33,057 bases of DNA from Ferrovaceae bacterium (GTDB taxonomy: Bacteria > Pseudomonadota > Gammaproteobacteria > Burkholderiales > Ferrovaceae). The notes under the pieces were generated by a model. It worked only from the letters and a program-made list of their open reading frames with translations, did no database searches and was not told the DNA's origin. Position numbers and translations under genes: made by a program. Shown here in pieces: positions 17,259 through 24,929 of the stretch. Every line of letters starts with the position of its first letter. Within the stretch, counting starts at the first letter, position 1. The stretch lies in NCBI GenBank assembly GCA_027311025.1, contig DAICZS010000018.1:1-33057 (forward strand), given 5' to 3'.

Positions 17259-17546
17259 ATGCGCCCCGCCATTCTGCTGCTGATAGTCACTGTTCCCGCT
17301 GGCGCCGCAGCGCTGCCACCCTATGATCATTACCAGCCGGAGGTATTGCGGGAGTATGCAAAATACTGGCAGGAAGCACGTGACCCCGGCACGGCCCGCA
17401 TCCTGGAAGAGCGCGCAAGTTTGCTGAACCCGCACCCGCCTGCAATCCGCAAGGGCAAGGAAGCGCCGCCACTCGCAAAACCCGCGCTACCCATGGAGCA
17501 GGTCCCCGCGCTGTGGGATCTGCCTCAGGGCCCTCCCGGGTCGTAG
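17259..17546 (+). CDS. Small exported protein at the end of the bcs operon, function unknown
   Basis: A 95-aa protein I do not recognise. A signal peptide is evident (MRPAILLLIVTVPAGAAA), cleaved before LPPYDHYQPE. The mature part has one helical segment, LREYAKYWQEARDPGTARIL, with a pattern like a single TPR or SEL1 hairpin. A Pro-rich, apparently unstructured tail follows. It starts 8 nt after bcsC and is thus almost certainly co-transcribed, so a periplasmic role next to BcsC or BcsZ is a fair guess. Its last 22 bases overlap the 3' end of the opposing bcsG. Not BcsD, BcsH or BcsO by appearance. Confidence 0.7.
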   Translation: MRPAILLLIVTVPAGAAALPPYDHYQPEVLREYAKYWQEARDPGTARILEERASLLNPHPPAIRKGKEAPPLAKPALPMEQVPALWDLPQGPPGS

Positions 17547-19123
17547 GGTGTCCAGGGCCCATTGCTCTCTTGGCGCAGGTAGTACTGGTTGTTGTAACGC
17601 ATCATGGTCACATCGCCATTTTGCGAAAGCAGGGGCGTGACGGGTAGATCGGCCAGATAATCGCCGGCATTGAAACTGTCGCCGCTGAAGGGTGACTTTT
17701 TCAGGAGGTTGGCCACGATCTGGGAGAGCGCCAGATAACTTGTGGACTCTGCCACCACGACGGGTTCTCCCACACGCCGTGCATTGCCTCCCACCACCTT
17801 GATGCCCACGGGCACCAGGGTGATGGCCGGACTGGGTATTTCGCGCAGGCCCGCAATCTGCATCTTGTCGCCCCGATAGGCTGCGCCATGCTCAGGAACC
17901 AGCACTACGACGGCCTTCGTCCCCGAGGTTTCCAGCACACCCATGAAATGGTCGAGGTCGTCGAGCAAGCGTTCAAGACGCGCCTTGTAGGTGTCATGGC
18001 TATTGCGCCCCATCCCGGAGCCATTGGTCTTGTTGCCATCATGCAGGCTGATGGTGTTATAAAACAGCGCAGCACGGGCGGTATGGTCCTTTTTTCTGTC
18101 CTGCAACCAGCGCGAGAGCACCGCAAAGTCGTCAAATATGGGCGAATCGTCAAACGCGTGCTGGGTCACTGGCATGTTGTCCAGTGACAGGGGGGCCTGG
18201 TTGATGCGTTGCTGCTGCACCAGTTTCAAAAAATCCTCAAAGTGACCATCGTGATTGAGCGCGAGATTGGACTCAAAACCCGCCTGCCTCAAATCCTCCA
18301 TCAGGTAGCAACCCTCAGGTGCCGGAGCGTAAAGCGCTTCATGACGAGGCTGGCCGCAGGGTGCCCGCAGCATGCGTATGACGGCGGGCCCGCTGTAAGA
18401 AGCTGCCGAATTAAAATGCGTGAGGGTGATGTCGAGATGTTTCCAGAGCGGATGCGTGTCAAGCCCCACGGCCCGAAGGTCGTCCCAGGACAGCGAACAG
18501 ATATGCACGAAAATAATATCGAAGGGGGTTGCGTTCGCTGCAGGTGGCATAAAAGTCACCCGGCGTTTAGCTTCGCTTGCAAAGAAATCGCGGTCCACAT
18601 CGTCCAGGCTTTGGGGTTTTGCCGCAGCCTGCGGCGGTGCATTCACATTACCCGCCACTGCTATGCCCTGCAGCGGGTTGACGCTGGCCTGCGGATGCGT
18701 GAACAGAAGCGCGACCATGACCCCCAGCACCAGCACACCCACCCGGACCCATTGGGAAACCAACCGGTAAAACACCGCAATGATGATCAGCAGGGCCACC
18801 ACCTGCACATTGATGAAACGACCGATGAGTTCCACGAGGTAGGAAAGATCGAACTGTGCCAGTAACGAAGCCTGGGAAAACACCCGGCTGACCGGTGGCA
18901 GCCAGGAATCGTGATAGAGCAGTCCTATCGCTATTGGAACAGCGGCAATGCTGCGCACGCGACGCCACCGCTGCGATTGCAGGGGCAGCAGCAACAGCGC
19001 TGCAAACGCCAGATTTTCCAGGGGTTGAAAGCCGATATAGCCCATCCAGTACAGGGCAAGCTTTCCCAGAAAATAAACATTCCATCCCCCCAAGGAGATT
19101 CGTGCCGCCGATGCGTGGTTCAT
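17525..19123 (-). CDS. bcsG: Cellulose phosphoethanolamine transferase BcsG
   Basis: A 532-aa inner-membrane enzyme of the alkaline-phosphatase superfamily that transfers phosphoethanolamine from phosphatidylethanolamine to the glucose O6 of cellulose. About four or five membrane helices occupy residues 14-145, followed by the periplasmic catalytic domain. Key residues align with E. coli BcsG: nucleophile S244 in AASYSGPAVIR (S278), the Cys pair C256/C272 with the same 16-residue spacing (C290/C306), H361 in ISLHDGN (H396), and E411-H412 in VPEHGAAY (E442-H443). All appear intact, so an active enzyme is predicted. The ATG overlaps the bcsF stop (ATGA). The 3' end overlaps the convergent plus-strand small gene by 22 nt. 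Confidence 0.95.
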   Translation of the reverse strand: MNHASAARISLGGWNVYFLGKLALYWMGYIGFQPLENLAFAALLLLPLQSQRWRRVRSIAAVPIAIGLLYHDSWLPPVSRVFSQASLLAQFDLSYLVELIGRFINVQVVALLIIIAVFYRLVSQWVRVGVLVLGVMVALLFTHPQASVNPLQGIAVAGNVNAPPQAAAKPQSLDDVDRDFFASEAKRRVTFMPPAANATPFDIIFVHICSLSWDDLRAVGLDTHPLWKHLDITLTHFNSAASYSGPAVIRMLRAPCGQPRHEALYAPAPEGCYLMEDLRQAGFESNLALNHDGHFEDFLKLVQQQRINQAPLSLDNMPVTQHAFDDSPIFDDFAVLSRWLQDRKKDHTARAALFYNTISLHDGNKTNGSGMGRNSHDTYKARLERLLDDLDHFMGVLETSGTKAVVVLVPEHGAAYRGDKMQIAGLREIPSPAITLVPVGIKVVGGNARRVGEPVVVAESTSYLALSQIVANLLKKSPFSGDSFNAGDYLADLPVTPLLSQNGDVTMMRYNNQYYLRQESNGPWTPYDPGGP

Positions 19124-19266
19124 GAGACGCGAGAACGCCGATAGGGCCGCAATACCCGCGGTTCGAATTTTTTTTCCTGCCGTTGCTCAAGCCAACGTGG
19201 CAGCCGCAGGCCCACGACCAAGCCAATAGCCATGCCTAAGCCCAGCAAGACAAGAATTTCGGTCAC
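19120..19266 (-). CDS. bcsF: Cellulose biosynthesis protein BcsF (short membrane protein)
   Basis: A 48-aa ORF with a GTG start. The translation begins (f)MTEILVLLGLGMAIGLVVGL: one membrane helix over about residues 4-20, then RLPRWLEQRQEKKFEPRVLR and a basic end, PYRRSRVS. This is the layout of E. coli BcsF (63 aa): an N-terminal helix with a basic cytoplasmic tail containing KPRYVKP, here FEPRVLRPY. In E. coli BcsF recruits BcsE to the membrane and works with BcsG. The gene fits exactly between bcsE and bcsG: its GTG overlaps the bcsE TGA by 4 nt (GTGA) and its TGA overlaps the bcsG ATG. Assignment rests on position, topology and weak similarity. Confidence 0.82.
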   Translation of the reverse strand: MTEILVLLGLGMAIGLVVGLRLPRWLEQRQEKKFEPRVLRPYRRSRVS

Positions 19267-20846
19267 GGCAACGGCTCCTTACGGGCAGCGCGCAACGGCA
19301 ACGGGCGTCTTCGGGCGGGAACAGGCGGACGCTGGGGTGCAGCGCTCATTCTGTTGGTGGAAGTTATTTGCACGGGCGCCGAAACTTTTTCCGTGGCCCG
19401 TTCGTGCTCACCCTGCCGCCGGGATAATGCATCGATGGCCTGAGCAATGGTTTCCAGCGACAGAAAGCGCACTTCCCCTTCGGAGAGTTCGCTTACTGGA
19501 ATTCGGAACAGGCGGTCCATGGCCATATCCACATACTCCTCGCGACAGGAATAAAAGAAAACATAAATGCTTTCATCATCTGCGGTATATAAATCGCCCA
19601 TCCGTTGCGTTTCCAGTCTCGTCAGCACCTCCAGCGGTTTCAGGCCGGGTGGAGGCAACAGGCGCACCAGCGCATGCGCGACCGACAGCTGGTTCCCATG
19701 CCCGATGGCCTGGCGCACCATGGCCACAAACTCTGGCAATGGCTGAAATCCGTGGGTCCTGGGCTGCCTTACCTCACCCAGGAACGCGTCGATATCGGCG
19801 GGCAGGACGCGCGCATACACTTGTCCCATCAGGGCATCGAGCAAACCGCGTACGCGATTAAAGTTCACTTCGGCAGGAATCACCAGATTGGCCCCCACTT
19901 GGAATAATAGGAGTTCCTGATTGTAGCGCAGGTGAGCATTCACTTCGCGTACCACGATCTTGACGCGCGCGCCAAACATCTGGCGCAGGGTGAATACCGT
20001 CTGCGCCAACGATTCCAGCGACATGGTCGAATCAAAATGCAGCAGCAGGGTTGCGGCCACCAGCCCGGAAAGTCTGGCGCTGAATAGATCGTTGGATTCC
20101 AGCACCTCCCAGCCTACGGGAGCAGTAGGCCCCGTCAGCGCCGCACGCGAGACCACCACACGCCCCTCATCCAGAATCCCCGATTGCTCGCCCACCCCCA
20201 CCAGGGACAGCGCCTCCTCCTTGCACAACCACCCATCCTTGCGAATGCCAAGACGGTAGGCCTGATGCGCTACCACTGCTGCGTCTGCAAACCAGTAGTC
20301 CACAGTCCAGTGCGGTGACTGCGACTGCATCTCCAATCGGGCAACCCCTGACAGCAAGGGTACGACAGCGGGCTGCCCACTGCCTGCTGGCACCAGCAGC
20401 AATACGGAACAGCGGTGCTGCCTTGCCCATTGGCACAACTGCCGCAACGCCACATCAATGCCTGGAGACTGCGGAGCAAAGAGAAAACGGTCGGCCTGCT
20501 CGATCAGGATGAGCTGGTCGTCCATACCCGTAAAATAATCGAGTTCCTCCTGCACCCTGGAGATGCCTTCGGGTGTGCCGGCCATGAACGTGCGGATATT
20601 GCCAAGGTCCATAGCCGCCGCCAACTGCTGCAGCAACGGTCCGCCTGCGACCAGAAGAGGTTCGGGATCGGTCGCGGTAATCCAGACCGTCCTTCCCATC
20701 GCCTCACTAGCCCTGACGAGCGTTGCCCAGACGAGGTTGTCCAGGGGCGCATCGTCCGCATACGATACCCAGTACACGCCCCCGGGCGAAACCCGCAAGA
20801 CGGCCTCGGGAATCTGCGCAATGGCTATGAGGGGGACGGACCACAT
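19263..20846 (-). CDS. bcsE: Cellulose biosynthesis c-di-GMP-binding protein BcsE (GIL domain)
   Basis: A 527-aa cytosolic regulator that boosts cellulose synthesis by binding c-di-GMP and docking on BcsR/BcsQ and BcsF. The N-terminal half resembles an inactive NTPase/REC-like scaffold (DDQLILIEQADRFLF, then HRCSVLLLVPAGSG). The GIL region includes LRYNQELLLFQVGANLVIP and then the RxGD ligand motif, RMGD at residues 415-418, the numbering reported for E. coli BcsE. The C-terminal 50 residues are Pro/Arg-rich and probably unstructured. The frame is open from a TTG at 20858, but I chose the ATG at 20846, which has GGGG about 8 nt upstream. It overlaps the 3' end of the diguanylate cyclase gene by 22 nt, so the two are probably translationally coupled. 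Confidence 0.92.
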   Translation of the reverse strand: MWSVPLIAIAQIPEAVLRVSPGGVYWVSYADDAPLDNLVWATLVRASEAMGRTVWITATDPEPLLVAGGPLLQQLAAAMDLGNIRTFMAGTPEGISRVQEELDYFTGMDDQLILIEQADRFLFAPQSPGIDVALRQLCQWARQHRCSVLLLVPAGSGQPAVVPLLSGVARLEMQSQSPHWTVDYWFADAAVVAHQAYRLGIRKDGWLCKEEALSLVGVGEQSGILDEGRVVVSRAALTGPTAPVGWEVLESNDLFSARLSGLVAATLLLHFDSTMSLESLAQTVFTLRQMFGARVKIVVREVNAHLRYNQELLLFQVGANLVIPAEVNFNRVRGLLDALMGQVYARVLPADIDAFLGEVRQPRTHGFQPLPEFVAMVRQAIGHGNQLSVAHALVRLLPPPGLKPLEVLTRLETQRMGDLYTADDESIYVFFYSCREEYVDMAMDRLFRIPVSELSEGEVRFLSLETIAQAIDALSRRQGEHERATEKVSAPVQITSTNRMSAAPQRPPVPARRRPLPLRAARKEPLP

Positions 20847-22747
20847 GACGGGCCCCAAGCCACTACCTGATTGCGGCCCTGCCTTTTGGCGGTCAAGAGT
20901 GCCTGATCGGCCGCATCGAGAAGTTCTTCGTAGCCTGGCAAATCAAGCGTTTTTTCGGCCACGCCAAAGCTGGCCGTAATTGAGATGGTTGCGCCACCTA
21001 TCTCCATACAGATCGACTCGCAAGCCTTGCGGATGCGATCCGCATGTTGTCGCGCACCATCCAGTGTGGTGTCCGGCAGTATCAGCAGAAATTCTTCGCC
21101 CCCTATCCTGCAAACCAGGTCAGGCAAGCGGGAATGATTACGCAGGATTTGCGCAAAATGTTTAAGTACCCCATCGCCCGTGGCATGGCCGTAACGGTCG
21201 TTGACCTGCTTGAAATGATCGATGTCCATCACGATCACACTCAGATGTCTGCCCACGCGATTGGACTGCGACCATAACTCGGTAAGGCGACGGATGGCAT
21301 GGCGCCGATTATAGAGACCAGTCAACTGGTCAGTAAGCGCCGCCTCTAGCGCTTCGAGATGGAAGGCTGACAACTGTTCGATATCACTGCGCAAACGGTC
21401 GCGTTCTGCGGTAAGGTTGCAGCGGGTCAACAACGTATGCTTGCCGGATGAAAGCCGTGCCTGCAGGGTGGCGCTTTCAACAGGTTTGATCAGGAAATCA
21501 TCTGCCCCCGCTTCAACTGCCTTGAGTGACTGGTCCTTGTCTTTTGGGTGGGTGAGCATAACGATGTACATGCACTCACAGGCTTGGGTATTGCGCAATG
21601 TGGCGACCAGCGTCAGCCCATCAGCGGCGGACATCGTGGCATCCACGATGAGCATGTCTGGGGCGCTTTCCTGGATCACGCGAACGCACTCAGGACCATT
21701 CACGGCAAACAGTACGGTGTAGCCCGATGCCAGAAGCTGTTCTTCCAGAAACTCCCGCTCCCCTCCCTCATCGGCCACAACCAGCACCGACATCACCTTG
21801 GCTGTCACAGTGGCCGCATTGGCGAGATCGGATGACGTGATGACATTGAACGGACGCACGGCCAGCTCGAAAGTCTTGCTCCATGTGGCCCAATCTTCAT
21901 GCATATCCTGGCTCAACGCTACCAGTTTTTCGTTGTCCAACCCCAACGCACTAGCCACAGGCAACAGGGCAGCCAACCCATCAGTGACGGCATTCTTGTC
22001 GGTACTACCCAGCAGGGTGGCAGCCAAACCTTCCGCCAGTTCAAGGCTGTCCCTGATGCGTACGGCACGGGGGTTGGCCGTGACCGGGCCCGGTTCACGG
22101 GGCAACAACACACTCGTGAACAGGGCAGGCATGCCCCAATCCGCCAACATGGCCGCAGACAGCATGGGGCTGGTGAAACCAAATGTCTTTTGTTCCAGAT
22201 CGATTCGTCCCGGCAGGTCTGCCCGGACCTTCAGCACTTCGCTGTATTCAAGAGAAAATAGGGAAGCCAGGCCCAATTCTCCTATACGAGCCAGCAAACC
22301 AAAGGTAAACAGTTCAGCCGCAGGAATGACGTTGATCTGGGAAGCCAGACGCTGACAGACCAGGGCACGCACCAGAGAATGCGCCCAAAATCCTTCATAA
22401 TCGAATTCGCGGCAATTACCCTGACGGTGATTGGCCAACAGCGAAAAGGCCAGAACCACCTGACGCAGTGCCCGGATGCCAATGGAGAGCAGCACATCGG
22501 GAGTGACAGCAACGGCGGGGCGGGGACGCCCGTAGACTGCGGAATTGGCCATCTTGAGCAGGCGCCCGATGCTTGCAGGATCGGTATTGAGCAGAGCGAT
22601 AATTTCAGATACGGGGGCATCTGCGTCTGAGGTCAGCTCCATCAGCCTTAGCGCAACGCCACTGGGGGAAGGTAAATTGTCGCTTGATTTCAGCGCGTCG
22701 AAGCGGTCCCTGCCCAGGCCCCACATGGCACTTCCAGTTACATCCAT
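20825..22747 (-). CDS. HDOD-REC-GGDEF diguanylate cyclase heading the bcsEFG operon
   Basis: A 640-aa cytosolic signalling enzyme predicted to make c-di-GMP from two GTP. An HDOD domain occupies about residues 20-290 (DPASIGRLLKMANSAVYG). A receiver domain follows at about 318-432, with acidic D326/E327, phospho-acceptor D369 (MLIVDATM) and K421 (FLIKPV). A coiled linker leads to the GGDEF domain (about 463-632): DQLTGLYNRR, MDIDHFKQVND and the active-site GGEEF at 549-553. An inhibitory I-site RLPD (540-543) lies exactly five residues before it. All catalytic residues look intact, so this is a feedback-inhibited, phosphorylation-regulated cyclase. It has a strong AGGGGG ribosome-binding site and overlaps bcsE by 22 nt. 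The location implies a dedicated c-di-GMP supply for BcsA and BcsE. No cognate histidine kinase is in the window. Confidence 0.93.
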   Translation of the reverse strand: MDVTGSAMWGLGRDRFDALKSSDNLPSPSGVALRLMELTSDADAPVSEIIALLNTDPASIGRLLKMANSAVYGRPRPAVAVTPDVLLSIGIRALRQVVLAFSLLANHRQGNCREFDYEGFWAHSLVRALVCQRLASQINVIPAAELFTFGLLARIGELGLASLFSLEYSEVLKVRADLPGRIDLEQKTFGFTSPMLSAAMLADWGMPALFTSVLLPREPGPVTANPRAVRIRDSLELAEGLAATLLGSTDKNAVTDGLAALLPVASALGLDNEKLVALSQDMHEDWATWSKTFELAVRPFNVITSSDLANAATVTAKVMSVLVVADEGGEREFLEEQLLASGYTVLFAVNGPECVRVIQESAPDMLIVDATMSAADGLTLVATLRNTQACECMYIVMLTHPKDKDQSLKAVEAGADDFLIKPVESATLQARLSSGKHTLLTRCNLTAERDRLRSDIEQLSAFHLEALEAALTDQLTGLYNRRHAIRRLTELWSQSNRVGRHLSVIVMDIDHFKQVNDRYGHATGDGVLKHFAQILRNHSRLPDLVCRIGGEEFLLILPDTTLDGARQHADRIRKACESICMEIGGATISITASFGVAEKTLDLPGYEELLDAADQALLTAKRQGRNQVVAWGPSCGPSPS

Positions 22748-22817
22748 CCCAACCCCCTGAAGACCCGCTCCATCATACAGGACAACGCCATTTTATTGGG
22801 ATTGGCCACTTTCCTGA

Positions 22818-24161
22818 TCATCGAGGCTGGTTTACCAAAGGGGTTATCGTCGGGGCAGCCACCCCAAGTAACTCAATGACCGCATTGGCGTCCATGTCGG
22901 CCACCCACAGATTGCCACTTCTATCAATTGCAACTCTGGTGGGGTGGGAAAAATAGGGGTTGGTTAAAACCGTACACCCCAAGGAGCAATCACTGGTGGC
23001 GTTCGGCGCAATCTTGATAATATTGGCGCCAACCCCTCCTGCCACCCAGACATTATTGGCACCATCAACGGCCAGACCTTCAGCGCTATTTAGCGCAGCA
23101 CTGGAAAAATTCAGACATCTGCTGGCACAGTTGGCGGGGGCACCATTCTGAATTTCCGTCACGGTGGCAACACCGGTGCCATACACGCTGTTTTCATTGA
23201 CCACCCATACGTTGCCATTGCCATCAGCAGCCATGTCTCCTGGAGAGAGAATGCCAGCACCGGAATAAGTAACCATATTCGAGGTGCCGCCCACATATTC
23301 CAGCACTGAGCCGATATTTGAGGAGTTCGTTCCAGAAACCCAAACATTGTTGCCTGCATCTATCGCGATGCCTGATGAATATCCGAAAGGAAAGGGGTAA
23401 CTGGATAATAGTGTCCCGTCTGTGCCGAACTTCTCCAGGGCAGACTTCAATGAAGCAACCGTCCACAGCGCCCCGTTGCCGTCCACAGCAACGTTGCTTC
23501 CCACAACATGATTATCATTGTAGTTGGTTGGGACAATTTCCTGGACCACACCTGCGTTCGTGATCTGCATCAGAATGGTGCTGTTCGGGACCCAGACCGT
23601 ATTATTGGGATCTACAGCAAGCCCTACAAGATTCCCCGTGAGGCCACCATAACCTCCTGGGTTCGTTGGGTAGGTATACGCTGTACATCCCACTGTGCAA
23701 CCAGAGTTGGCTGTCGCTGGGTGTATTCGGGTTACTCCAGAAAGATTCCCGTTGGCCACCCAAACGTCGCTGTTGCCATCAAGGGCGATGGCGTCCGGCA
23801 TGCTCAGGTTTCCGCCGCCATACACGATCACGTCTGTACTGCTCCCACCGACTTCTTTGACTTGGCCAAGGGTTACCGTCATGACCACGTTGTAGTAGGT
23901 GTTGCCAAGAGCCGAAGCCGCCGGAATAAAAAGCAGCCCGGAGGCTGCGTCATAAATGTCGTACGTCCCTGCAGCAGGTGCCGCCCCAAAAGATTTGATG
24001 GGCCCTAACGTCACAGCCACATTGGTATAGGTTTTACCACCTACAACCACAAAAGGTATAGATAGAAGTTGGCTTGAGGAACTGTAAGAATCCTCCGCAT
24101 GCGCACTCATGTAGATTGGCAAAAGACACAACGAAGTGAGGCAATAAATATAACTTCTCAT
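22818..24161 (-). CDS. Exported NHL/Vgb-like seven-repeat beta-propeller protein
   Basis: A 447-aa exported protein. The signal peptide is MRSYIYCLTSLCLLPIYMSA then HA. An N-terminal beta domain (about 25-110) is followed by seven propeller repeats, each with the core [AV]-x-D-x-x-x-x-[VL]-W-V (for example ALDGNSDVWVANG, AVDPNNTVWVPNS, AIDAGNNVWVSGT, AIDRSGNLWVADM). This is the NHL / virginiamycin B lyase-like pattern, and seven repeats would close one propeller. Three repeats carry a CxxxC pair (CTVGC, CASRC, CSLGC), likely disulfides. There is no evidence of catalysis; ligand or glycan binding is possible. The frame is open from 24203 (TTG), but the ATG at 24161 gives a proper signal peptide. 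It follows the 147-aa gene by 50 nt. Confidence 0.8.
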   Translation of the reverse strand: MRSYIYCLTSLCLLPIYMSAHAEDSYSSSSQLLSIPFVVVGGKTYTNVAVTLGPIKSFGAAPAAGTYDIYDAASGLLFIPAASALGNTYYNVVMTVTLGQVKEVGGSSTDVIVYGGGNLSMPDAIALDGNSDVWVANGNLSGVTRIHPATANSGCTVGCTAYTYPTNPGGYGGLTGNLVGLAVDPNNTVWVPNSTILMQITNAGVVQEIVPTNYNDNHVVGSNVAVDGNGALWTVASLKSALEKFGTDGTLLSSYPFPFGYSSGIAIDAGNNVWVSGTNSSNIGSVLEYVGGTSNMVTYSGAGILSPGDMAADGNGNVWVVNENSVYGTGVATVTEIQNGAPANCASRCLNFSSAALNSAEGLAVDGANNVWVAGGVGANIIKIAPNATSDCSLGCTVLTNPYFSHPTRVAIDRSGNLWVADMDANAVIELLGVAAPTITPLVNQPR

Positions 24162-24211
24162 TGAAGTTACCGTATCAGTTAGGACACGACATTGCGGGTG
24201 CAATTTTTATA

Positions 24212-24655
24212 CTATGGGCAGTTTGTTGGCGTTACCGTGGTCGTCTGGTAGTCCACGTAGACGCCCCCAGGGATGCTCGCTGTCCCACTCGGAAAATTAT
24301 AAGTTTGCCGAATCCCCGTGACGGAACCCACTAGGTTAGATGAAAAATTAACTTCCCACGTGCCTGTCCTGAAGTACGTGGAGGTGGTTTTTGAACCACT
24401 GAAAGTGCCTTCCAACGTGGCGCCAACCAACTCGACCTCACCTACCAGAGCATAGGAGATGCCGTCGCCATCATCAAACAACCCGGTATAAGTGTAATGA
24501 TTCATACCGCTCTGGGTAATAGAAAATCGCAGCAGGCTTCCCTTGGCGGTCAGCCAGCACAGGTCTCCTAGCTCGGTCGCCGTTGCACTCGTCGCAGCCA
24601 GGCAAAGGCCGCTCAATGTAGCAATGCACAACAAAATACGCCGGTACACTTTCAT
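24212..24655 (-). CDS. Small exported protein, function unknown
   Basis: A 147-aa protein. The signal peptide is MKVYRRILLCIATLSGLCLA then ATSATA, cleaved near TATA-TELG. The mature part is beta-rich (LRFSITQSGMNHYTYTGLF, then VGEVELVGATLEGTFSGSKT) and has two Cys, one near each end (DLCWL and the terminal NCP), which could form a disulfide. The shape suggests a small beta-barrel or beta-sandwich. I do not recognise the family. AAAGGG lies 7 nt before the ATG. It is the upstream gene of a probable two-gene unit with the propeller protein; both are exported and may act together. Confidence 0.72.
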   Translation of the reverse strand: MKVYRRILLCIATLSGLCLAATSATATELGDLCWLTAKGSLLRFSITQSGMNHYTYTGLFDDGDGISYALVGEVELVGATLEGTFSGSKTTSTYFRTGTWEVNFSSNLVGSVTGIRQTYNFPSGTASIPGGVYVDYQTTTVTPTNCP

Positions 24656-24929
24656 GATTCACCCTTTGGTTAGAAGATGAGCGGCCAGTGCTGCAATACG
24701 TTGGCAAGTATGGATTTGACTGCTTCTAAATCCCAATAAACCTCCTGTGTCTTAGTATGCTCTTCGACCTGAACCGCATTAAAGTTGTTTGAGGGCAAAT
24801 CTGACCCACATCCTGTACTCAAGGCGTTGACTGGCCTTATTTCCAGAAATCGGGGCCATTTCTATACAATGGCACTGAGTTGACCGCTCCCCGACGTACC
24901 GGAAGATCCTTAACGGACATACCCACCCT
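24656..24929. other. Divergent intergenic region
   Basis: 274 bp separate the divergent 147-aa exported protein gene (minus) and the PAS-GAF-GGDEF-EAL gene (plus). It should hold both promoters, but I see no strong sigma70 boxes, palindromes or RNA structure. Confidence 0.4.

Noticed and set aside
22818-24161. CxxxC pairs as haem-binding sites
   Set aside because: None is followed by His in a CxxCH arrangement; disulfides are more likely.
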